Shown: positions 1 to 6,253, counted from the stretch's first letter. The stretch: 14,611 nt of DNA from Gammaproteobacteria bacterium (GCA_006227775.1 SBFV01000239.1:1-14611), one strand, 5' to 3'. Notes: generated from the sequence alone by a model not told the origin. Made by a program: numbers and translations.

Positions 1-918
1 AAGGAAGGCGCCTTCGGCAATGCCGAGCGCCGCACCCAGTTCTGGCGCCAACAGGTCAAGGCCCCCGGGGAGGGGCGGTCGGACCTGTGGCAGTACGTCG
101 AGTTCTCCAAGCGCTTCAAGACGGACGAGGTGTGGCCCGAGGAGTTGTTGGCCAAGAATCCCGAATATCGCGGGAAGACCCTCTACCAGGTGCTGTTCGC
201 CAACGGCACGGTGGACAAATTCCCGCAGCAGGCGGTGAAGGACGACAAGGGCAACGTCTATCCCAACGACGAGATGGAGGCCTTTGGCTTCTATCTGCAG
301 AAGGGGCTGTTCGAGGAGTACCGCGTCTTCGGCCTGGCGGGGCCCAAGAAGGGCCATGACCTGGCCCCCTTCGATCAATACCACCAGGTGCGTGGCCTGC
401 GCTGGCCGGTGGTGGATGGCAAGGAGACCCTCTGGCGCTACCGGGAGGGCTATGATCCCTTTGTGCCCCAGGGGGCCAAGGTCGCCTTCTACGGCAACCC
501 CGACGGCAAGGCCAACATCATCACCGCTCCCTACGAACCACCGGCGGAGTCCCCGGATCAGGACTACGACCTGTGGTTGTCCACGGGACGGGTGCTGGAG
601 CATTGGCATTCCGGCTCCATGACCCGGCGCGTACCGGAGCTCTACCGCGCCGTGCCGGATGCCCAGGTGTTCATGAATCCGGTGGACGCGGAGAAGCGGG
701 GCCTCAAGCGGGGCGACCCAGCCAAGATCGCCAGCCGCCGCGGCGAGATCATCTGCCGGGTGGAGACCAAGGGGCGCAACAAGATGCCGGAGGGCCTGGT
801 CTTTGTCCCCTTCTTTGATGCCAGCCGCCTGGTCAACAAGCTGGTCCTGGACGCCACCGATCCCCTGTCGCGCGAAACGGATTTCAAAAAGGTGGCGGTC
901 AAGGTGATGAAGGCCTGA
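1..918 (+). CDS. napA: Periplasmic nitrate reductase catalytic subunit NapA, C-terminal part (5' end outside window)
   Basis: This is the last 305 residues of NapA, the periplasmic molybdenum enzyme that reduces nitrate to nitrite. The reading frame is open from base 1 and stops at TGA 916-918. The visible part matches the molybdopterin-dinucleotide-binding C-terminal half of the family. Recognisable stretches are NAERRTQFWRQQVKAPGE near the start, LWLSTGRVLEHWHSGSMTRR in the middle, and PFFDASRLVNKLVLDATDPL followed by SRETDFKK at the end. The N-terminal 4Fe-4S cysteines, the Mo-ligand cysteine and the Tat signal lie upstream of the window and cannot be checked. napG, napH and napB follow, which supports Nap rather than the assimilatory NasA. 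The gap to napG is 211 bp, unusually long for this operon, and holds a REP-like hairpin. The family call is very secure. Confidence 0.97.
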   Translation, partial: KEGAFGNAERRTQFWRQQVKAPGEGRSDLWQYVEFSKRFKTDEVWPEELLAKNPEYRGKTLYQVLFANGTVDKFPQQAVKDDKGNVYPNDEMEAFGFYLQKGLFEEYRVFGLAGPKKGHDLAPFDQYHQVRGLRWPVVDGKETLWRYREGYDPFVPQGAKVAFYGNPDGKANIITAPYEPPAESPDQDYDLWLSTGRVLEHWHSGSMTRRVPELYRAVPDAQVFMNPVDAEKRGLKRGDPAKIASRRGEIICRVETKGRNKMPEGLVFVPFFDASRLVNKLVLDATDPLSRETDFKKVAVKVMKA

Positions 919-1077
919 GGTCCGGGGGCCTTGGAGCAGCCAGACCCTCCCGATGGGTGAACTGAGTGGAGAGCGAGACCCGGCACCGGCCCGCCAGGCA
1001 TGCCGAAGGGCTCCGGCTGGAGAGGGTCGGATCAGCGAGGGGCGCGCGCGAGGCACGCGATGATCCCCTCTCCCCAA

Positions 1078-1099
1078 CCCTCCCCCACCAAGGGGAGGG
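1078..1099. repeat. REP-like GC-rich hairpin between napA and napG
   Basis: A perfect 8-bp inverted repeat, CCCTCCCC (1078-1085) and GGGGAGGG (1092-1099), encloses a 6-nt loop. The surrounding C-rich text resembles the short intergenic palindromes scattered through many proteobacterial genomes. There is no T-tract, so it is not a clear intrinsic terminator. It could still stabilise the napA mRNA end or reduce downstream expression. The 12-mer GGCTGGAGAGGG at 1015-1026 in the same gap recurs at 5230-5241 with similar flanks, which suggests a dispersed repeat family. Confidence 0.5.
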
Positions 1100-1129
1100 A
1101 GTAATGCGCGCAAACCCTGGTGGAACCTT

Positions 1130-2002
1130 ATGACCGTACCGGTCAATGACAAAGGCGGGATGGGGTTCGACCCCGGACGTCGGCGCTGGCTGGCGGAGGG
1201 TCTGCGCACCCTGGCCGGGGTCGCCCTGGTCACGGGCCTGCTCGGCGTCTATCAGCGCCAGGCGCGGGCCCTGCCAGCCACCGCCATCCGTCCCCCCGGG
1301 GCCTCCACCGACGAGGCGGATTTTCAGTCGGCCTGCATCCGCTGCGGCCTGTGCGTACGCGATTGCCCCTATGACACCCTGCGGCTGGCCCGACCCGGCG
1401 AGGAGGTGGCCCTGGGCACCCCCTATTTCGTGGCCCGCGACATCCCCTGCGAGATGTGCGACGACATTCCCTGCGTCAAGGCCTGCCCCACCGGTGCCCT
1501 GGACCGGGGCTTGACGCAAATCGAGGAGGCGCGCATGGGGCTGGCGGTGCTCATCGACCAGGAGGCCTGCATCGCCTTTCAGGGCCTGCGCTGCGAGGTC
1601 TGCTTCAACATCTGCCCGGTGCGGGGCAAGGCCATCAGCCTCAACAAGCAGCACAATCCCCGCAGCGGCAAGCATGCCTTCTTCATTCCGGTGGTCCATT
1701 CCCACGATTGCACCGGCTGCGGTAAGTGCGAGAAGGCCTGTATTCTGGAGGAGGCGGCCATCAAGGTGCTGCCCATCGCCTTGGCCAAGGGGATGCTGGG
1801 CAAGCACTATCGCCTGGGGTGGGAACAGAAGGCCCAGGCGGGCGAGTCCCTGGTGACGCCGGACCTGCCGCACCACTACAACCTGCCGGAGGGCATGCAG
1901 TACGAGCACGGCGGCCGTGGGCTGATCTTTGGCGAGCCGTCGCCAGCACCCTCCCCGGCCAATCCCCTGGAGACCCTCAACGGCGGAGGAGGTAACCCAT
2001 GA
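1130..2002 (+). CDS. napG: NapG, periplasmic 4Fe-4S ferredoxin-type subunit of nitrate reductase
   Basis: NapG passes electrons from the NapH quinol-oxidising side toward the NapA/NapB reductase in the periplasm. The 290-residue product has a Tat-type signal near residues 17-48 (GRRRWLAEG, then a hydrophobic stretch). It has four 4Fe-4S cysteine clusters: C69/72/75/79, C107/110/115/119, C147/155/158/162 and C194/197/200/204. It is longer than the roughly 230-residue E. coli protein because of a Pro/Gly-rich C-terminal extension after about residue 240. ATG 1130 is preceded by a weak GGTGGA ribosome site; the nearby ATG at 1146 is out of frame. The stop overlaps the napH start as ATGA, indicating translational coupling. 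Confidence 0.95.
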   Translation: MTVPVNDKGGMGFDPGRRRWLAEGLRTLAGVALVTGLLGVYQRQARALPATAIRPPGASTDEADFQSACIRCGLCVRDCPYDTLRLARPGEEVALGTPYFVARDIPCEMCDDIPCVKACPTGALDRGLTQIEEARMGLAVLIDQEACIAFQGLRCEVCFNICPVRGKAISLNKQHNPRSGKHAFFIPVVHSHDCTGCGKCEKACILEEAAIKVLPIALAKGMLGKHYRLGWEQKAQAGESLVTPDLPHHYNLPEGMQYEHGGRGLIFGEPSPAPSPANPLETLNGGGGNP

Positions 2003-2994
2003 AGCCCGGCGAACGACCTGGCGCCGAGGCGATCGAGCGCAAGGGCTGGCTCGGCGCCCACCGCTGGCTGTTGGCCCGGCGCCTCAGCCAGTTAGTCTTC
2101 CTTGGCCTCTTTCTGGCCGGGCCCTGGCTGGGCCTCTGGATCGTCAAAGGCAACCTCGCCTCCAGTCTGACCCTGGATGTCCTGCCCTTGACCGATCCCC
2201 TGCTACTATCGCAGGTCCTCGCCAGTGGCAACCTGCCGGAAAATGCCGCCTTCATCGGTGCCGCCATCGTCCTGATCTTTTACCTGGTCGTCGGCGGGCG
2301 GGTCTATTGCAGTTGGGTTTGCCCGGTGAACCCGATCACCGATGCCGCCGAGTGGCTGCGGCGGCGGCTCGCTATCAAGGCCGGGGCCCATTTTTCCGCT
2401 CAGACCCGCTACTGGCTGCTGGGGGCCATCCTGCTGCTGGCGACCACCGGCGGCGGACTGGCCTGGGAGCTGGTCAATCCGGTCTCCATGGTCTACCGCG
2501 GACTGGTCTTTGGCATGGGGCTCGCCTGGGGCATCCTGGTTGCCATCTTCCTGCTCGACCTCTTCATCGGCCGGCGGGCCTGGTGCGGTCATCTCTGCCC
2601 GGTGGGTGCCTTTTATGGCCTGCTGGGTGGGGTAGCTCTGGTGCGCGTCGGCGCCCTGCGCCGAGAGCGCTGCGACGACTGCCTCGATTGCTTCGCCGTC
2701 TGCCCCGAGCATCAGGTCATCAAGCCCGCCCTCAGGGGGGCGGACAAAGGCCTGGGGCCAGTAATCCTGTCCGGCCACTGCACCAATTGCGGCCGCTGCA
2801 TCGATGTCTGCGGGCGCGACGTCTTCGCCTTTACCACCCGTTTCGCCAATAACCACCGTCTGGCCAATAACCCCCGCCCCACCAACCCCTGCCGCTCCGC
2901 CATTCACTTCCGTTCCGCCAACCCCAGCCGCACCGCAATAAACACCCGACCGGTCAATGCCGGCGACAATCACCCTCAGGAGGTGTCGTCATGA
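1999..2994 (+). CDS. napH: NapH, membrane quinol dehydrogenase ferredoxin-type subunit with repeat tail
   Basis: NapH is the inner-membrane partner of NapG and takes electrons from quinol. The 331-residue product has about four membrane segments (roughly 31-50, 84-99, 138-156 and 170-190). Two family CxxxCP motifs are at C104/C108 and C196/C200. Two cytoplasmic 4Fe-4S clusters are at C225/228/231/235 and C261/264/267/271. The start ATG 1999 overlaps the napG stop and has a strong GGAGGT site at 1986-1991. The conserved protein ends near residue 280. Residues 281-322 are seven degenerate hexapeptides beginning with Arg, followed by a short tail, making the protein about 45 residues longer than E. 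coli NapH. The stop overlaps the napB start (ATGA). Confidence 0.95.
   Translation: MKPGERPGAEAIERKGWLGAHRWLLARRLSQLVFLGLFLAGPWLGLWIVKGNLASSLTLDVLPLTDPLLLSQVLASGNLPENAAFIGAAIVLIFYLVVGGRVYCSWVCPVNPITDAAEWLRRRLAIKAGAHFSAQTRYWLLGAILLLATTGGGLAWELVNPVSMVYRGLVFGMGLAWGILVAIFLLDLFIGRRAWCGHLCPVGAFYGLLGGVALVRVGALRRERCDDCLDCFAVCPEHQVIKPALRGADKGLGPVILSGHCTNCGRCIDVCGRDVFAFTTRFANNHRLANNPRPTNPCRSAIHFRSANPSRTAINTRPVNAGDNHPQEVSS
2839..2964 (+). repeat. Seven degenerate 18-bp tandem repeats in the napH 3' end
   Basis: Seven consecutive 18-nt units start at 2839, 2857, 2875, 2893, 2911, 2929 and 2947. Each is in frame and begins with an Arg codon (CGN). The encoded units are RFANNH, RLANNP, RPTNPC, RSAIHF, RSANPS, RTAINT and RPVNAG. 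The core GCCAAY or a variant recurs at a fixed position in most units. The array lies just after the second ferredoxin cluster of NapH and ends shortly before the napB ribosome site. Confidence 0.8.
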
Positions 2995-3452
2995 AGCCAT
3001 CCACAGCCCTTCTGGCCCTGGCGCTCGCCGGTCTGACCGGACTGGCGGTACCGCCCGGCCTCGCCGCCCCCATCGATTCCCTGCGCGGCGATCTGCCCAT
3101 CACCGCCACCGAACCCGCGCCGGCGTTGTTCAAATACATCAACGACAAGGAAAACATCCCGCGCAACTTCGAGGAGCAGCCCCCCCTGGTTCCCCATACC
3201 ACGGAGAAATATCCCATCAATCTTACCGAGAACGGCTGCCTGAAATGCCACATGGAAGGGGTTACCCCCGGGAAGGATGAGGACGAAGACTCCAAGTCGG
3301 TGCCGATGAGCGAATCCCATTACGTCGATCGCAATGGCGTCAAGCAGGACAAGCCGGTCGGCAGCCGCCATTTCTGCACCCAGTGCCATGTTCCCCAGGC
3401 CGACGCCGAGCCCCTGGTGGAGAACACCTTCCAGGCCGCCCTTACGAAATAG
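2991..3452 (+). CDS. napB: NapB, periplasmic diheme cytochrome c subunit of nitrate reductase
   Basis: NapB is the small electron-transfer subunit that binds NapA in the periplasm. The 153-residue product has a Sec signal peptide (about residues 1-26, cleavage after LAA). It has two heme c motifs, C83LKCH87 and C129TQCH133. Family histidines likely to be distal axial ligands are H69 in PPLVPHT and H110 in SESHY. Length and layout fit E. coli NapB. ATG 2991 overlaps the napH stop and is preceded by a strong AGGAGGTG at 2978-2985, so start choice is firm. napC, which often follows napB, is absent here; a CBS-domain gene follows after 26 bp. Confidence 0.96.
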   Translation: MKPSTALLALALAGLTGLAVPPGLAAPIDSLRGDLPITATEPAPALFKYINDKENIPRNFEEQPPLVPHTTEKYPINLTENGCLKCHMEGVTPGKDEDEDSKSVPMSESHYVDRNGVKQDKPVGSRHFCTQCHVPQADAEPLVENTFQAALTK

Positions 3453-3478
3453 GGGTCACGCGGGTAGACTTGAGGCTC

Positions 3479-4117
3479 ATGAAGCAAAGCCCCCCCTTCG
3501 AATCGTCCGACCTCGCCGCACCCGTCGTGGAGGCCGGCGAGATCGAACTCTCCGACGCGGACATCCTGGAGGCGATGGCAGAGATACCCGGTTATCTCGA
3601 CATCTCCACCGCTGATTTCCGGGATCTTTACCACCTGGCCTATCGTCATGGCCTGGAACGGCTATTCCGCGGTATCAGCGCCCGGCGATTGATGCGCGCG
3701 GACATCCAGCCCCTCGCCCCCGACATGCGCTTGGTGGAGGCCATCCCCCACTTCGTCCGCCAAGGGCTCAAGGCCTTGCCCGTGGCGGACGCGGAGGGCC
3801 GAGTCACTGGCATCCTCAGCGAGACGGATGTCCTGCGCGCCCTGGGGGCGGAGACCTTCCTCGCCCTCCTCGCCCGGCTCATGGCCGAGCCGGGTCTCAT
3901 CACCCCTAACGGCTGCCAGCGATCGGTGCGGGATCTCATGACCAGCCCGGCGGTGACCGTCCCCGAGACGGCCGACTTCCGGCGGATGATGGGAGCCTTC
4001 GGCCGCCACCCCGGACGGGCCATGCCGGTGGTCAGCGCCGATGGGCGGCTCGTCGGTCTATTGCTGCGTAAGCAGTTCCTCCATGCCTGTCACCTGGCGG
4101 CGCCGGCACCCCCCTGA
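3479..4117 (+). CDS. CBS-domain pair protein at the end of the nap operon
   Basis: The 212-residue product is soluble, with no signal peptide or membrane segment. Residues about 25-72 form a conserved-looking helical lead-in (ILEAMAEIPGYLDI then DFRDLYHLAYRHGLERL). Two CBS units follow: about 66-135 (ISARRLM to GILSETDVLRALG) and 148-205 (SVRDLMTSPAVTV to LVGLLLRKQFL). CBS pairs usually bind adenine nucleotides or related ligands and act as sensors; the ligand and target here are unknown. ATG 3479 follows a TTGAGG site at 3470-3475, 26 bp after napB, so it is probably co-transcribed with nap. The frame is open upstream but that part overlaps napB. Its 3' end overlaps the convergent LysR gene by 28 bp. 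Confidence 0.85.
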   Translation: MKQSPPFESSDLAAPVVEAGEIELSDADILEAMAEIPGYLDISTADFRDLYHLAYRHGLERLFRGISARRLMRADIQPLAPDMRLVEAIPHFVRQGLKALPVADAEGRVTGILSETDVLRALGAETFLALLARLMAEPGLITPNGCQRSVRDLMTSPAVTVPETADFRRMMGAFGRHPGRAMPVVSADGRLVGLLLRKQFLHACHLAAPAPP

Positions 4118-5145
4118 ACCGCCGTGAGGTCCCTTTCTTCCCCCACGAGTTCCCGCAAAACCTCCAGGGCGGTGGCCAACACCTCGTTGTCCGTCTCCTG
4201 GGGATAGACCACGTAGGCCGGCATCCGCAGGGTCGGGCTACCCGCCACCCGGCGGAGACAGCCCCCGCGGAGATAGACCTCCGCCACCCGCTCGGGCACG
4301 AAGCAGGTGCCCCCATCGGCCAGGATCAATTGCAGCCCCAGCCAGCCGATGTTGGCGGTGCGGGCCGGCCGCTCGAAATCCGGATAGACCCTATGGTGCT
4401 CCGCGTAGAAGGTCGGTCCCCAGTCCACGTACACATAGTCGTCATCGACCCCAGGCACGGGCGCATGGTCCAGGTCCTTTTCCGGCTCCTGGACCCCGGG
4501 GCGGTTCAGTCCCGGTTTCTGGTCCGGGTCTGGGTTCTGCTCCTGCTCCTCGCCCTGGTTCAATGCAAGTGCTTGAACCCGATCCAGGTCCGGTTCGTGA
4601 TTCCCGGCTGGCCCCAGGTGACCCGCGGGTGGCGGGGCCGGGGTCACCAGGATCAGGGTCTCGTCGAACAGATAGTCCACCCGCAGGCCCGCCCCCTGCC
4701 GGGGACCGTACATCAGGGCCAGGTCCATGGTGCCGGCGATCACCCGGCGCATCAGGTCTTCCTCGAAGCCGATCTCCGTATTCAGCGACACGTCCGGTGC
4801 CAGGCGGCGCATCCGCGCGGCCCAGCGCGGCAGGAACTGATCCCACAGGGCGATGCGGGCGCCGATGGTGAGGCTGGCGCGAAATCGGCTCGCCAGGCCC
4901 ACGTCGTGCCGCGCTTGCTCATAGGTCAGCACCAGCGTCTTGGCGTGGCGCAGAAAGCGCCGCCCCGCCGGCGTCAGGACCGCCCCAGCGCGATTGCGGA
5001 TGAAGAGCCGCGCCCCCAGGGCCTGCTCCAGGTTCTGGATGCGCGCGCTGACCGTGGACTGGGTGACATGCACCCGATTGGCCGCCTCGAGGAAACTGCC
5101 ATGGGCGGCCACCTGGAGAAAGGTCTTGACCTGATCGATGTCCAT
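4090..5145 (-). CDS. LysR-type transcriptional regulator with a low-complexity insertion
   Basis: Residues 1-60 form the winged helix-turn-helix of the LysR family (DQVKTFLQVAAHGSFLEAAN, then VTQSTVSARIQNLE and LGARLFIR). A linker helix and an effector-binding domain follow from about residue 91. The product is 351 residues, about 50 longer than usual. The excess is a hydrophilic Asp/Glu/Gln/Pro-rich stretch at about 171-235 inside the effector domain, after the strand YLFDETLILVTPA and before YVYVDWG. ATG 5145 gives the canonical N-terminus (MDIDQVKTFL). The gene converges on the nap/CBS operon and diverges from the DsrC-like gene. A LysR-type palindrome lies in the divergent gap at 5412-5428, so that gap is the likeliest place of action. 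The inducer cannot be predicted. Confidence 0.93.
   Translation of the reverse strand: MDIDQVKTFLQVAAHGSFLEAANRVHVTQSTVSARIQNLEQALGARLFIRNRAGAVLTPAGRRFLRHAKTLVLTYEQARHDVGLASRFRASLTIGARIALWDQFLPRWAARMRRLAPDVSLNTEIGFEEDLMRRVIAGTMDLALMYGPRQGAGLRVDYLFDETLILVTPAPPPAGHLGPAGNHEPDLDRVQALALNQGEEQEQNPDPDQKPGLNRPGVQEPEKDLDHAPVPGVDDDYVYVDWGPTFYAEHHRVYPDFERPARTANIGWLGLQLILADGGTCFVPERVAEVYLRGGCLRRVAGSPTLRMPAYVVYPQETDNEVLATALEVLRELVGEERDLTAVQGGAGAAR
4453..4596 (-). repeat. Degenerate 18-nt-period repeats inside the LysR gene
   Basis: Read on the coding strand, this 144-nt stretch divides into eight 18-nt units encoding EPDLDR, VQALAL, NQGEEQ, EQNPDP, DQKPGL, NRPGVQ, EPEKDL and DHAPVP. Several units begin with GA[GC]C[AC]G or a close variant, and aligned pairs agree at about 11-12 of 18 positions by eye. 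The array corresponds to the extra, disordered-looking segment of the effector domain. The period is visible but weak, and a repeat finder is needed to score it. Confidence 0.45.
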
Positions 5146-5261
5146 GGCCAGGGATTTTATACCCGTCGCAGGCCAATTTCGGCCAGACCTGGTCCCGTGC
5201 GGACTCGGAGGGCAAGTCCGGCGGGCCTGGGCTGGAGAGGGACGGTCAGGTGGCCTCTGGC

Positions 5262-5320
5262 GTGGGTGTCGCCAGCAAGGATGCTGGCGCCAAGCCTGCA
5301 GAGATGGATTCAGGGCGCCC
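5262..5320. repeat. REP-like palindromic element upstream of the LysR gene
   Basis: A perfect 8-bp stem, CGCCAGCA (5270-5277) and TGCTGGCG (5282-5289), encloses an AGGA loop. It is followed by CCAAGCCTGCAGAGATGGAT and a GC-rich run. This arrangement (short hairpin with GGAT, then a second GGATGGATTC-like segment) resembles intergenic palindromic elements common in gammaproteobacteria. It carries no T-tract. Membership of a genome-wide family is inferred, not tested. Confidence 0.5.
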
Positions 5321-5399
5321 CCCCGCCAGACCCAACCCGACCCGGGATGAGCGCCCAGCGCCAGGTGCCCGAGGATCCGGGAATACGGAGAGAATGATT

Positions 5400-5475
5400 G
5401 CGACGGCTAACTATCGAATTCTTCGATACCAATTGCGGATTAAATTCGTTTGTCATCCCTATAAGCGACGGCTAA
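5400..5475 (+). promoter_or_regulatory. Direct repeat GCGACGGCTAA flanking the LysR-type box
   Basis: The 11-mer GCGACGGCTAA occurs at 5400-5410, immediately left of the palindrome, and again at 5465-5475. The copies start 65 bp apart, near six helical turns. Exact 11-bp recurrence in such a short AT-rich stretch suggests a protein-binding site or a duplication. The second copy abuts a possible -10 region. Confidence 0.35.
5412..5428. promoter_or_regulatory. LysR-type operator candidate, 17-bp perfect palindrome (ATC-N9-GAT)
   Basis: TATCGAA (5412-5418), TTC, TTCGATA (5422-5428) is a perfect inverted repeat. Within it, ATC-N9-GAT and T-N11-A spacing match the classic LysR-family binding box. 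It lies between a divergent LysR gene and the DsrC-like gene, in the AT-rich part of the gap, which is where such a box is expected. It is about 267 bp from the LysR start and about 183 bp from the DsrC-like start. Binding by this particular regulator is inferred. Confidence 0.55.
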
Positions 5476-5478
5476 TCT
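5450..5478 (+). promoter_or_regulatory. Weak candidate sigma-70 promoter for the DsrC-like gene
   Basis: TTGTCA (5450-5455) resembles a -35 hexamer, with TAATCT (5473-5478) at 17-bp spacing as a poor -10. An alternative pair is TTGCGG (5433-5438) with CTATAA (5459-5464) at a long 20-bp spacing. Either would give a leader of more than 100 nt. The choice is uncertain. Confidence 0.2.
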
Positions 5479-5503
5479 TTACTTAAACAGTCGGGAATTA
5501 GCC

Positions 5504-5583
5504 AGTCGGGAGTACCCAAGGGAAACTCCCAAAGATAGCTAGCTCCGCAAGCCAAGAGGCCCAGGGCGCCAGATAGCCCGGCT
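5504..5583 (+). promoter_or_regulatory. Possible structured mRNA leader before the DsrC-like gene, degenerate GEMM-like elements
   Basis: AGTCGGG (5504-5510) can pair with CCCGGCT (5577-5583), with one G-U pair, closing a domain of 80 nt. Inside, GGGAGT (5508-5513) could alternatively pair with ACTCCC (5525-5530). The elements AAGGGAAACT (5518-5527), CCGCAAGCC (5545-5553) and AGATAGCC (5571-5578) occur in the same order as the AGGGCAAACC, ACGCAAAGCC and (AGA)UAGCC elements of class I cyclic-di-GMP (GEMM) riboswitches, but with base losses. This is a resemblance by eye, not an assignment. Confidence 0.2.
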
Positions 5584-5611
5584 GAACCCCTCACCACACC
5601 GGAGATGAAAG

Positions 5612-6253
5612 ATGATCGCCGTCAGAGTATCGATGAAGGCCACCCACGAGCCCCTCAAACGCACCCCGGTGGTCCTGAAACTGGATGAGAATGACCTGGA
5701 GACCGGGCCGGTGCTGACCGATCGGGCCGGGGTAGCGCGCTTCGACCTACCCGCCACCAGCGGCCGGGTCCTGGTGTCCGGGCGGCAGCGTTACGATGGG
5801 CGCCTGGAGGGGGAGATCCCCATCGAGCTGTGGTCCATCACCGAGGCCGACCAGGACAGCCGTGGCCTCGCGGCGGGCCTGCCGGCGGGGAGCAACGCCT
5901 ACCCCGGCATGACCACCCGCTACGTGGTGGTGGGCCAGAACTGGCTGCTCACCGACAGCGAGGGTTACCTGGTCGATCCGGCGCAATGGTCCGAGGACTT
6001 CGCCCGGGTCCTGGCCGCCGAGGAAGACCTGGCCCTGACCGCCGAGCACTGGGAGGTGATCCGCTTCCTGCGCGCCAGCTTCGCCCGCCATGGCACCCAG
6101 CCCACGGTGCGCGACATGATCGCCCACTTCCGCCGGGTCTGGGGGCCGGAACGCGGCAGCAACCGCTATCTACACCGCCTCTTTCCCCGCGGTGGCCCCC
6201 AGAAGCAGGGCAACCGCCTGGCCGGCCTGCTCCGCACCAAGGGGGAACATTAA
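5612..6253 (+). CDS. DsrC/TusE-family protein without the redox cysteines (RspA-like), fused to an N-terminal beta-rich domain
   Basis: Residues about 106-213 are a DsrC/TusE domain: WLLTDSEGYLVDPAQWSEDF, then LTAEHWEVIRFLR, then GSNRYLHRLFPRGGPQKQG. DsrC carries sulfur on two C-terminal cysteines and TusE on the penultimate one. Here the equivalent positions read KQGNRLAGL and RTKGEH, and the whole protein has no cysteine, so it cannot carry persulfide or trisulfide. That matches the RspA category of regulatory DsrC homologues. Residues 1-105 are an extra domain resembling carboxypeptidase-regulatory-like beta folds (VLTDRAGVARFDLPATSGRV) ending in NAYPGMTTRYVVVG. There is no signal peptide. 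ATG 5612 follows GGAG at 5601-5604. It is probably controlled from the LysR-linked gap. Its stop overlaps the convergent gene's stop. Confidence 0.88.
   Translation: MIAVRVSMKATHEPLKRTPVVLKLDENDLETGPVLTDRAGVARFDLPATSGRVLVSGRQRYDGRLEGEIPIELWSITEADQDSRGLAAGLPAGSNAYPGMTTRYVVVGQNWLLTDSEGYLVDPAQWSEDFARVLAAEEDLALTAEHWEVIRFLRASFARHGTQPTVRDMIAHFRRVWGPERGSNRYLHRLFPRGGPQKQGNRLAGLLRTKGEH

Larger units (their letters stand above)
5146..5611. other. 466-bp divergent regulatory gap between the LysR gene and the DsrC-like gene
   Basis: No credible gene is seen here. The first 250 bp next to the LysR gene are GC-rich and carry a REP-like hairpin (5262-5320). The stretch 5390-5500 is distinctly AT-richer and carries a LysR-type palindrome, two copies of an 11-mer and possible sigma-70 hexamers. 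The last 110 bp, before the DsrC-like start, can fold through a long-range stem and look like a structured leader. Each element is listed separately. Confidence 0.7.

Noticed and set aside
1078..1099. Intrinsic terminator between napA and napG
   Set aside because: The hairpin is strong but no run of T follows, and the operon continues; described as a REP-like element instead.
899..1909. - strand open frame (336 codons) opposite napG
   Set aside because: Antisense to four well-formed ferredoxin clusters of NapG; no independent support.
2839..2964. CRISPR array in the napH tail
   Set aside because: Units are 18 nt, contiguous, degenerate and in frame, with no unique spacers.
4330..5397. + strand open frame (355 codons) opposite the LysR gene
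   Set aside because: It is antisense to a canonical LysR helix-turn-helix and has no domain of its own.
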